From assembly GCA_902474645.1 (NCBI GenBank), contig CABRWN010000043.1:1-12797 (forward strand): a stretch of 12,797 nt of DNA, given 5' to 3'. The DNA comes from an uncultured Collinsella sp. Its GTDB lineage: Bacteria; Actinomycetota; Coriobacteriia; Coriobacteriales; Coriobacteriaceae. Positions 1 to 6,497 of this stretch are shown one piece after another (position 1 is the first letter of the stretch; each line of letters opens with the position of its first letter). A program made the translations under genes and the position numbers. The notes beneath the pieces are model-generated. The model saw only the letters and a list, made by a program, of their open reading frames with translations, did no database searches and was not told the DNA's origin.

Positions 1-26
1 TCGCAACGGTCGTGCGCCCCTTTTTT
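1..26. terminator. Probable half of a convergent terminator
   Basis: A GC-rich stretch (GTGCGCCCC) is followed directly by six T residues on the plus strand, and the stop of the minus-strand diguanylate cyclase gene lies immediately to the right. This looks like the right arm and T-tract of a rho-independent terminator, possibly bidirectional. The left arm would lie outside the window, so the hairpin cannot be confirmed here. Confidence 0.3.
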
Positions 27-1169
27 CTAGCGTATCTGAACGCCGGCTTTCTTCTTCTCGCGCTTTACGCGGTAGAGCTCCGCATCGGCAGCGCGAAGTA
101 AGTCTTGCCAGGTATCGACACTATCGCCGACCCGCGCGTAACCGATGGACATCCGCAACGCATACGGCACCTCGGCACGAGCGAGCTCGTCGTCAATCGC
201 CGAACACAGGTCTATGATGTCCTGTTCCGCCGCTGCCTTTTGGAGCACCACGAACTCATCGCCACCATAGCGTGCGATAAAGCCACCAGACGCCGAGCAG
301 ACTTCTTTGAGCGCAGCGGATATGACCTGAAGAGCGTGGTCGCCCTCCACATGCCCATAGCGATCGTTAATCTGCTTAAAGCCATCAGCGTCCATCATAA
401 GCAGATATACATCTTCGGCCTGATCCACATTTGAAAAGAGCGACAGCATATAGGTCTCAAAACGGTTGCGGTTGTTGAGTCCAGTCAACGGGTCAGTAGA
501 GATCAGTTGCTCCTGATAGACGATATAGAGCAGCAGGATGCTCAGCGTTATACCGACGCAAAGGCCCGGTACCGAAAACAAAACCTGGAAGGTACCGCCC
601 ACCAGAGCGGGAACCGCAAAAAAGGCGAGGGTGCGATAAATGGCCTTCTTTTGCAGGCTTTCGACTTTTCGAGCCTGAATAAAGGCATGCAAGGACGTAT
701 ATATGACGTAGCAGTAGCTCACGATGGGCTGGATCATATAAGCAAAGCCGCGACGATATACGCCCTGTGCATCGATATAGAACATAGCGTGCGTCCAGTA
801 GCTGGTAAATGCCAGCACGACCACCAATGCTGTTGGCAACGTTAAAAGTACCACCCTGTAGGGCGTGGTCAGGAGCCGTGAGCCCTGCATCGTCTCGGAA
901 TAGAAAAACCAAATGAGGCACGCGATGGCGAACAGCGAAAACGAGACCGCGTTGGAAATCCAGTTGGCCGTGATGCCTACAGGAGTGCTTACGCCGTCCG
1001 AGAGCGTCCAGATCATATCGAAGAAAATGTAGGCAGCAGACGTGTAGCCCAGCATGCTAAACAAAAGCTGCTGGGTGCTCGAGAACAGGGAGCGACGGCT
1101 TCGTACGGCAAGCCCGATAAGAATAATCATGCACAGCAGGAATATCTCGATCTTGAGTGCCTTAATCAC
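27..1169 (-). CDS. Membrane diguanylate cyclase (GGDEF domain)
   Basis: A 380-aa protein that probably condenses two GTP to cyclic di-GMP at the inner face of the membrane. About seven hydrophobic segments (roughly residues 8-22, 35-54, 67-90, 105-122, 142-163, 178-198 and 200-218) form a likely sensor region. The catalytic GGDEF domain spans about 225-375: it begins with DPLTGLNNRNRF, contains the Mg-binding DADGF stretch near 260-264, and has an intact GGDEF signature at 302-306. The RxxD inhibitory site normally found five residues before GGDEF is absent (ASGG stands there), so product inhibition at that site is not expected. An in-frame ATG further upstream would add 76 poorly composed residues. 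The GTG at 1169 is preferred because AAGGGAGGG lies a few bases before it and a hydrophobic segment follows at once. The signal sensed is unknown; no EAL or HD-GYP partner is visible nearby. Confidence 0.88.
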   Translation of the reverse strand: MIKALKIEIFLLCMIILIGLAVRSRRSLFSSTQQLLFSMLGYTSAAYIFFDMIWTLSDGVSTPVGITANWISNAVSFSLFAIACLIWFFYSETMQGSRLLTTPYRVVLLTLPTALVVVLAFTSYWTHAMFYIDAQGVYRRGFAYMIQPIVSYCYVIYTSLHAFIQARKVESLQKKAIYRTLAFFAVPALVGGTFQVLFSVPGLCVGITLSILLLYIVYQEQLISTDPLTGLNNRNRFETYMLSLFSNVDQAEDVYLLMMDADGFKQINDRYGHVEGDHALQVISAALKEVCSASGGFIARYGGDEFVVLQKAAAEQDIIDLCSAIDDELARAEVPYALRMSIGYARVGDSVDTWQDLLRAADAELYRVKREKKKAGVQIR

Positions 1170-1175
1170 TAGACG

Positions 1176-1184
1176 CCCTCCCTT
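1176..1184 (-). promoter_or_regulatory. Ribosome binding site that sets the cyclase start
   Basis: Read on the minus strand, AAGGGAGGG lies six bases before the GTG at 1169. The longer reading frame, starting at 1397, would run through this site and through the inverted repeat at 1271-1310, so the short form is preferred. Confidence 0.7.
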
Positions 1185-1259
1185 CAATATCCAAGTGGCC
1201 AGAATCGCCCGAGTCGCGCCCAGGCGCCAAACACCCCTTTCTCCGCAGGGGTAAAGGGA

Positions 1260-1268
1260 ATCATAGCA
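1260..1268 (-). promoter_or_regulatory. Possible extended -10 promoter for the diguanylate cyclase
   Basis: On the minus strand the sequence reads TGCTATGAT, an extended -10 element (TGn plus TATGAT). No convincing -35 box is seen at 16-18 bp, as is common for extended -10 promoters. It would give a leader of roughly 85 nt. The same TGCTAyGAT word occurs ahead of two other genes in this window. Confidence 0.45.
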
Positions 1269-1270
1269 GA

Positions 1271-1310
1271 GCGCCCGAACGTCACTGCAGAACAGCCACC
1301 GTTCGGGCGC
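1271..1310 (-). terminator. Probable terminator after kdgT
   Basis: An 11-bp perfect inverted repeat (GCGCCCGAACG at 1271-1281 against CGTTCGGGCGC at 1300-1310) with an 18-nt loop lies about 50 bp past the kdgT stop. On the minus strand it is followed by a T-containing but not pure T tract. A stem this strong and GC-rich fits a terminator, although the weak U-tract leaves room for another role, such as a regulatory stem just upstream of the cyclase promoter. Confidence 0.6.
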
Positions 1311-1359
1311 CCATACGGCGCGAATTGCACACGCCGGCTTGATTGACTCGCGTCGACGA

Positions 1360-2382
1360 TTACTCGCCGTCGATGTCGGTCGCGACGGCCTCCTCAATAG
1401 CCTCGACGCCTTCGACCGACAGATCCTCTTCGCCGTGGCAGAACTTCTTATCGACCCAGCCGGTCAGAATCGGGGCCATGATTGCCGTGATGATGACGGC
1501 GGTGGCGATCTGCGCATACGCGGTGGGCGCAAGCTCGGCATAGCGTGGCGCGACCTCGGCAAGAGCAACCGGCGTGGTCATAGCCGTGCCGGCGATGGTG
1601 GAGCAGGCAACGGCGGCCTTGCCGTTGCCGCCGCACAAGCGCTCGAAGGCAAAGGTGATGGGGCCAACGATAAAGAGGGTGATGAGGCCCAGCAGGATGC
1701 CCGAGATACCGCCGGTGATAAAGCTCGACAGGCTCATGGACGCACCGAGTTGAAATCCGATGACAGCGATCGCGGGATTGGCGCCGGGGACCAGCAGGTT
1801 CTTGATAAACGGGAACAAGTTGCCCAGGACCATGCCGATAACAAGCGGCAGGATGGATCCGATGATGGTGCCGACGGGGATATTGGCGAGACCCGAGACA
1901 CCGAGGATGATCATCGTGACGGCGGGGCCGGCCGTAAAGAACAGGATACCGACAGCGCCCTGCTCGGACTCATCGCCGAACTCGCCCATGATGCCCGTAT
2001 AGAGCGCCATGTTGCAAAACGTAATGCCGCCGATGATAGACACGGAGCTCAGACCCAGGAAGTTGTCGTTAAAGAAATATGCCACTCCTAGGCCGAGAGT
2101 CGCTGCGACGACCAGCTTGGGAATTAGCACGACGATGCCGGTCTTGATGGCGCCCGGCGTGGACTTAAAGCTGATGCCGGCGCCCACAAACAGCAGAATC
2201 GCGGCGACGATGGTATTGGAGCCACCGCGGCAGGCAGCCGTAAAGAAGCCGCCGATCTCAAAAACCTGCGGGCAGAAGGTGTTGAGCAAAAGACCGACGA
2301 TCATCGGATAGATCATGATGTCGCCCGGGATGCGCGGGACCTTGAATTTCTTTTGCTCGTTGGCGGTTGCTTCCTGTGCCAT
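1360..2382 (-). CDS. kdgT: 2-keto-3-deoxygluconate permease (KdgT family)
   Basis: A 340-aa integral membrane protein with about ten hydrophobic segments, recognised as the KdgT family, which takes up 2-keto-3-deoxygluconate from pectin or uronate breakdown by cation symport. Matching family features are the N-terminal IPGDIMIYPM segment (residues 18-27), the AGPAVTMIILG segment near 151-161, the GGNGKAAVACSTIAG region near 251-265 followed by TTPVALAE, and the final LAPTAYAQIATAVIITAIMA block. It is slightly longer than the E. coli protein because of an acidic tail (about 315-340) rich in Glu and Asp. The ATG at 2382 is chosen over one ten codons upstream because GGGGG lies four bases before it. 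No KDG kinase or aldolase gene is in view, so the substrate rests on family membership; related sugar acids are possible. Confidence 0.87.
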   Translation of the reverse strand: MAQEATANEQKKFKVPRIPGDIMIYPMIVGLLLNTFCPQVFEIGGFFTAACRGGSNTIVAAILLFVGAGISFKSTPGAIKTGIVVLIPKLVVAATLGLGVAYFFNDNFLGLSSVSIIGGITFCNMALYTGIMGEFGDESEQGAVGILFFTAGPAVTMIILGVSGLANIPVGTIIGSILPLVIGMVLGNLFPFIKNLLVPGANPAIAVIGFQLGASMSLSSFITGGISGILLGLITLFIVGPITFAFERLCGGNGKAAVACSTIAGTAMTTPVALAEVAPRYAELAPTAYAQIATAVIITAIMAPILTGWVDKKFCHGEEDLSVEGVEAIEEAVATDIDGE

Positions 2383-2446
2383 GAAACCCCCATTTCCGCT
2401 AACGGGGTACAAAAGCCCACGTCACGCTTTGCTACAGTAAAGTTTG

Positions 2447-2458
2447 ACCATGGTACCA
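2447..2458. promoter_or_regulatory. Overlapping palindromes upstream of kdgT, possible operator
   Basis: ACCATGGT (2447-2454) and TGGTACCA (2451-2458) are two perfect 8-bp palindromes that overlap by four bases, about 65 bp before the kdgT start. TGGT/ACCA half-sites are typical of some GntR-family regulators of sugar-acid genes. No regulator gene is in the window, and short palindromes arise by chance, so this is only a candidate. The rest of the 150-bp gap (2383-2532) shows no clear terminator or -35/-10 pair. Confidence 0.25.
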
Positions 2459-2532
2459 GAAGAAATAGACCAGCTCGGTGAAAAATTCTACAAGTTGGGA
2501 TGGAACGAGATTCGGCACCCGCGACGCCAGCC

Positions 2533-2856
2533 CTATATAAGGCTCAAGACGATATAGAGCACGATGCCCGAGACGCAGCACCACAGCATCGATTTTGTCT
2601 TGACCGCCACGGCCACGACGCCGGCGGCCGCAATCCAGGGAACCAAGGCAGACCAGAATCCCGCGTCGAACGCGCCGGGGTTCACCAAGTCGTTGGCGAC
2701 CAGCGCGGCAAAGGCAGCGGGCGGGATATAGCCCAGGGCCTCGGTAATGCGGGGCGACAGGGTCCGCCCGCGCAAGGCGAACGCCGGCGCGATGCGAAAG
2801 AACGCGATAGCAGCCCACGACGACAGCCACAGAACCAAGAACTCGTTAACGGGCAT
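2533..2856 (-). CDS. azlD: Branched-chain amino acid export protein AzlD
   Basis: A 107-aa, very hydrophobic protein with about three to four membrane segments, typical in size for AzlD, the small subunit that works with AzlC in exporting branched-chain amino acids and analogues. Family features are the conserved stretch ending in PPAAFAALVAND (about 45-56), followed by hydrophobic segments near 67-85 and 90-106. The ATG at 2856 has AGAGGTG a few bases before it and overlaps the end of azlC by 11 nt, which implies translational coupling. A longer frame in the same register extends to 3270, but it lies inside azlC and has shadow-like composition. Confidence 0.85.
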   Translation of the reverse strand: MPVNEFLVLWLSSWAAIAFFRIAPAFALRGRTLSPRITEALGYIPPAAFAALVANDLVNPGAFDAGFWSALVPWIAAAGVVAVAVKTKSMLWCCVSGIVLYIVLSLI

Positions 2857-3538
2857 CGCGGGCACCTCTTCCGTCAAATACAGCATCGCACGCCAGCGCA
2901 ATGGCAATGCCGACCACGACGCTTGCCGGCACGGCAATATTCGTGAGGCCCAAGAACTTGCATACGGCGACGGACACCGCGCCCGAAACCGCTGCGACAA
3001 CGTTGCCGCGCGACAGTCGCTGCGAAAAGAGCAGGCAGATAAAAAGCGATGTGCAGACAAAGCCCGCAATAGCGGTGGGGACATCGACAACAGTGCCGAC
3101 AACGGCGCCCATCGTGCACGAAACGCCCCATGTCGCGATGAGGATCGCGTTGAGCACAAAGGACTCGCGCGGGCCCCAATCCTCCCCTTCAACCAACTTG
3201 GCAAGCGAGATGCCATATGCCTCCTCGGTAAGTGTCGCGGCAACAGCCAGCGTCTGACGCTTCGAGGCACCCCTCAGATGCGGCGCGATCGATGCCGAGT
3301 AAAGCGCAAAACGCGAGGAGATGGCGGCAACGCTCGCGATAATCGAAGGTGCCGGTACACCCGCCAGCCAAAGATTGCAGATCATAAACTGGCCGCTGCC
3401 CGTCACAAACGTGCTGCTCAGAGCAAAAACCATCCAGGGTTCCATTCCCGTCTGCCCCATGATCATTCCGCACGGCGCGCCTATTGCAACATAGGTAAGC
3501 ATCACTGGCCAGACGGTTCTAACGATTTTGAGCACCAT
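2846..3538 (-). CDS. azlC: Branched-chain amino acid export protein AzlC
   Basis: A 230-aa membrane protein of the AzlC family, the large subunit of the AzlCD branched-chain amino acid exporter. Visible family features are the early PVMLTYVAIGAPCG segment, TGSGQFMICNLWLAG near 46-60, the SSRFALYSASIAPHLRG block near 74-90, and TLTEEAYGIS near 102-111 (usually T-D-E in relatives), followed by further membrane segments to about 218. The ATG at 3538 is chosen because AGGA lies nearby upstream and the product then starts close to the first membrane helix, as in the family. A TTG start at 3607 would add 23 polar residues. It is the first gene of the azlCD pair; no Lrp-type regulator is adjacent. 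Confidence 0.87.
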   Translation of the reverse strand: MVLKIVRTVWPVMLTYVAIGAPCGMIMGQTGMEPWMVFALSSTFVTGSGQFMICNLWLAGVPAPSIIASVAAISSRFALYSASIAPHLRGASKRQTLAVAATLTEEAYGISLAKLVEGEDWGPRESFVLNAILIATWGVSCTMGAVVGTVVDVPTAIAGFVCTSLFICLLFSQRLSRGNVVAAVSGAVSVAVCKFLGLTNIAVPASVVVGIAIALACDAVFDGRGARDAR

Positions 3539-3618
3539 ACGCTTCTCATCCTGACAAGGTCTCCGAGCCGCATGTAGCGACACGGCAGAATCATCATCCG
3601 ACAGCAACCGAATTCACC

Positions 3619-3624
3619 TACAAT
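3619..3624 (+). promoter_or_regulatory. Possible -10 box for the HD-domain gene
   Basis: TACAAT stands 40 bp upstream of the ATG at 3665 and is close to the TATAAT consensus. No good -35 hexamer is seen at the usual distance, so support is moderate. The 126-bp gap between the azlC and HD-domain starts is the only place where divergent promoters for the two units could lie. Confidence 0.35.
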
Positions 3625-3664
3625 TGCCACCGGATCGAAAGACACAACTTTTTAGGAAGTCATT

Positions 3665-4477
3665 ATGACAGCTATCGATCGAGACCGGGCGCGCGCGGCC
3701 TTCAAAAGCTACACCGATGCCTACGACGCCACCAACCCACGCATCGCGCTCAAAATCGAGCATACGTACCACGTGGCCGAGGCGTGCGATGCCGTAGCGC
3801 GCGAGCAGGGCTGGTCGTCAGAAGATATTGACCTGGCATGGCTTTGCGGCCTGCTACACGATATGGGCCGCTTTGAGCAGCTGCGACGCTGGGACACCTT
3901 TAAGGACGCCGAGAGCATGAGCCATGCGGCGCTGGGCATCGAGGTCCTCTTTGGCGAGAATCCCGCCGATGCACCCGCCGTAACGAGCATCCGCGACTTT
4001 ATCGATGACCCGGCAGAAGATGAGCTCATCCGAGCGAGCATTGCCTATCACAGCGATTTCCGCCTACCCGCGCGGCTCGACGTGCGCACGCGGAGCTTCT
4101 GCGATATCGTGCGCGATGGTGACAAGATGGACATTATGCGCACCATCGCCGACAGCACCGTCGACACTATCCTCAAGGTGGACGAGAAGACGTTTCTCGG
4201 CAGCCGTTTCTCGTCGCCGACACTTGCCGCCTTTGACGAGCACCGCTGCGTCGCACGCGATGAGCGCGATGAGCCCGCCGACTTCTTGGTGGGGCTTATC
4301 TGCTTTATGTTTGAGCTCGTCTATCCGGCAAGCCGCGCGCTGGCGCGCGAACAGGGCGATATCCACCGCCTGCTCGACGCGCCCTTTGGCATTACGCGAC
4401 CCTTTACCGACCCCGCCACGCAGGCAACCTGGAGCCGTCTAAAGGACGAGATGCGCGACTGGCTGGCGCGCGCCTAG
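3665..4477 (+). CDS. HD-domain phosphohydrolase
   Basis: A 270-aa soluble protein with the metal-binding residues of the HD superfamily in order: His33 and His36 in IEHTYHV, the His65-Asp66 pair in LLHDMGRFEQ, His87 in SMSHAALG, His129 in IAYHSDF, and Asp151/Asp153 in RDGDKMD. HD proteins of this kind hydrolyse phosphate esters, often of nucleotides, but the substrate cannot be read from sequence. It is not HD-GYP, as no GYP motif is present. The ATG at 3665 has AGGAAG five bases before it. The gene is divergent from azlC and convergent with the etfA gene, sharing a CTAG with it at the stop. Nothing around it points to a particular pathway. Confidence 0.82.
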   Translation: MTAIDRDRARAAFKSYTDAYDATNPRIALKIEHTYHVAEACDAVAREQGWSSEDIDLAWLCGLLHDMGRFEQLRRWDTFKDAESMSHAALGIEVLFGENPADAPAVTSIRDFIDDPAEDELIRASIAYHSDFRLPARLDVRTRSFCDIVRDGDKMDIMRTIADSTVDTILKVDEKTFLGSRFSSPTLAAFDEHRCVARDERDEPADFLVGLICFMFELVYPASRALAREQGDIHRLLDAPFGITRPFTDPATQATWSRLKDEMRDWLARA

Positions 4478-5679
4478 CGCTCAAGCTGGGCCAGCAGCTC
4501 CTCGACGACCTCGACGGCATCACCGACAACCTTGTACTGGGCAGCACCAAAAATGGGGGCATCTGGGTCCTCGTTGATGGCGATAATGCACTCCGCCCCA
4601 CCGATGCCGGCAAGATGCTGGATGGCGCCCGAAACACCGATACTCACGAGAAGCTTGGGCGAAACCGATACGCCCGTCTGGCCGATCTGATGGCGATACT
4701 CTAACCAGCCGGCCTCCACGACAGGTCGCGTGCAGCCAAGCTCGGCTCCCAGAGCCTCGGCGAGCCTTCGCATCAGCGGCAGGTTTTTCTTGGAACCAAT
4801 GCCGCGACCCACCACGACCAGGCGCTCGGCATCGGCGATCGAAGCCTGCTGCCCCCACTCCTCGGCGGGAATCGAAATCTCGACACGAGCCTTAGCATCA
4901 TCCGCAAGCGATATCTGGGTGATCGTGCCAGAGCGGTCGTAGTCAAAGTCGGGCGCCTTAAAGATGCCGGGACGAACCGTTGCCATCTGGGGACGATGAT
5001 TGGGGCAGACGATGGTGGCCATCAGGTTGCCGCCAAACGCCGGACGCGTCTGTTGCAGCAGTCCCGTCTCCGTATCCATCGAAAGTACGGTGCAGTCAGC
5101 CGTAAGGCCCGTCTGCAAGCGCACGGCAACGCCGGGTGCCAGTTCGCGACCAAAAGCGGTCGCACCGTATAAGATGGCCTCGGGTTTGCGTTCGGCTACC
5201 AAATCGCAGATCAAGCGGGCGTAGACCTCCGCATCGTTTTGGCGCAGGCGCTCGTCGCGACAGGCCAGGACCTCGTCCGCGCCGGCACAAACCAGGTGTT
5301 CGAGATCCCTGAGCGAGCCCTCGGGGCTCATGCCGATCAGTGCCACCAGACGGCAGCCGCGAGCATCGGCAAGCTCGCGCCCCTTGCCCATGAGCTCATA
5401 GGCAACGGGATTCACCGTATCGTGCTCGTCGGTCTGCGCGAATACCCAAATGTCTCGATATGCATCAAGGTCTGCCGCGCCGGCAGCTTCGTCTCGCTCG
5501 ATCGAGATAGCGTTGACGGGACAGGCATCGACGCACCCGCCGCACAAGATGCAGCCTTCGGTCACGCGGGCGCAGCGATTGGGATGCTCGCCCTCCACCA
5601 CAATGCCGCCCGAGGCGCAGGCGCGAACGCAGCGACCGCAGCCGATACAGGCTTCGCTATCGATAATCAGTCCGCTCAT
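4474..5679 (-). CDS. etfA: Electron transfer flavoprotein alpha subunit with N-terminal ferredoxin domain (LctC-like)
   Basis: A 401-aa protein. Residues 1-60 form a ferredoxin domain with two complete CxxCxxCxxxC motifs (Cys11/14/17/21 and Cys43/46/49/53), each able to hold a [4Fe-4S] cluster; one further Cys lies at 36. Residues from about 75 form the ETF alpha domain: RPAFGGNLMATIV near 212-224, RPQMATVRPG near 229-238, and the FAD-binding region about 288-395 with GRGIGSKKN, SIGVSGAIQH (346-355) and AINEDPDAPIF. Ferredoxin-fused EtfA proteins are known from bifurcating complexes, such as LctC (lactate dehydrogenase) and CarE (caffeyl-CoA reductase) of Acetobacterium woodii. It is the last gene of a three-gene operon: its ATG directly follows the etfB stop (TAGATG), with GAGGGG about ten bases upstream. 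The fused clusters suggest ferredoxin as one electron donor or acceptor. Confidence 0.92.
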   Translation of the reverse strand: MSGLIIDSEACIGCGRCVRACASGGIVVEGEHPNRCARVTEGCILCGGCVDACPVNAISIERDEAAGAADLDAYRDIWVFAQTDEHDTVNPVAYELMGKGRELADARGCRLVALIGMSPEGSLRDLEHLVCAGADEVLACRDERLRQNDAEVYARLICDLVAERKPEAILYGATAFGRELAPGVAVRLQTGLTADCTVLSMDTETGLLQQTRPAFGGNLMATIVCPNHRPQMATVRPGIFKAPDFDYDRSGTITQISLADDAKARVEISIPAEEWGQQASIADAERLVVVGRGIGSKKNLPLMRRLAEALGAELGCTRPVVEAGWLEYRHQIGQTGVSVSPKLLVSIGVSGAIQHLAGIGGAECIIAINEDPDAPIFGAAQYKVVGDAVEVVEELLAQLER

Positions 5680-6495
5680 CTATGCCATCCCCTCGATAAT
5701 CTTGGCAAGCTTTGCCGCCTGCTCGGACGCCGTTCCGTCAACGTCCTCGCACGTTTGGTCGCGGTCGGGCACAAACGATCGCACGACCTGTGTCGGTGAT
5801 CCGGCAAGGCCGCAACGCGCGGGGTCGGCGTTCACGTCGGCGGCACTGACCGCGCACACGTCCGCCTCCTCTGCCGCGCGAATACCGGCAATACTCGGCA
5901 TACGCAACTGGCCAATCTCCTTGGCAGTCGTCATCGCGCACGGCATCTCAAGACACACCGTCTCCTCGCCGGCATCGCATCCGTGAACGAGCGCCAGCGA
6001 GCCACACGTCGTAAAGCCTGCGCTTTGCACGCAGCTCACGTCGGTCACACAGGGAATCTCAAAGGCACCGGCAAGCTCGGGACCAATCTGGGCCGTATCG
6101 CCATCCACCGCCATCTTGCCGCAGATGAGCAGGTCGAAGTCCTCGTCGAGCGCCTCGATGCCGCACTTGAGGGCATAGGTGGTGGCTAGGGTATCGGCAC
6201 CTGCAAAGGCGCGATCGGTCAGCAGCAGCGCGTCGTCGGCGCCTCGAGCGATGCAGTCGCGTAGCAGTGACTCGGTCGCGGGGATGCCCATCGACACAAC
6301 CGTCACGCGCACATCCATGCCAAAGCCGATAAAGTCGTCCTTCAGCGCCAGCGCGCATTCCAAAGCGCTCGCATCAAAGGGATTAATGACCGCCTGCTTG
6401 CCATCGCGCACGATGGTATTGGTCTTGGGGTCCATCTTGACCTCGGTGCTGCCCGGCACGGCCTTGACGCACACCACCATATGGAAATCGCTCAT
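5680..6495 (-). CDS. etfB: Electron transfer flavoprotein beta subunit (LctB-like)
   Basis: A 271-aa ETF beta subunit, which pairs with the downstream EtfA to carry electrons from or to the FAD dehydrogenase encoded upstream. Family features are the start MVVCVKAVPGSTEVKMDP (6-23), INPFDASALECAL (37-49), ICGKMAVDGDTAQIGPELA (124-142) and LRMPSIAGIRAA (197-208). The DGDTAQ/GPE stretch is characteristic of the bifurcating ETF group, in which the beta-subunit FAD reacts with NAD(H). The ATG at 6495 lies 2 nt after the dehydrogenase stop. A frame extending to 6714 would add 73 residues that are only a shadow of the dehydrogenase gene. The tight spacing argues for one transcript and coupled translation. 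Confidence 0.92.
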   Translation of the reverse strand: MSDFHMVVCVKAVPGSTEVKMDPKTNTIVRDGKQAVINPFDASALECALALKDDFIGFGMDVRVTVVSMGIPATESLLRDCIARGADDALLLTDRAFAGADTLATTYALKCGIEALDEDFDLLICGKMAVDGDTAQIGPELAGAFEIPCVTDVSCVQSAGFTTCGSLALVHGCDAGEETVCLEMPCAMTTAKEIGQLRMPSIAGIRAAEEADVCAVSAADVNADPARCGLAGSPTQVVRSFVPDRDQTCEDVDGTASEQAAKLAKIIEGMA

Positions 6496-6497
6496 CT

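Noticed and set aside
1228..1258. Short inverted repeats ACCCCT/AGGGGT and CCCTTT/AAAGGG upstream of the cyclase gene
   Set aside because: Arms are only six bases, overlap each other and are not followed by a T-tract; too weak to call a terminator or operator.
1339..2311. Long plus-strand frames opposite kdgT (for example 1339-2091)
   Set aside because: Shadows of the kdgT gene: low-complexity Asp/Gly/Arg-rich translations without ribosome binding sites, while the minus frame is a clear permease.
2533..3270. Long 245-aa version of azlD
   Set aside because: The added N-terminal part lies inside azlC in another frame and has Arg/Ser/Pro-rich shadow composition. The internal ATG at 2856 has a ribosome binding site and gives the family length.
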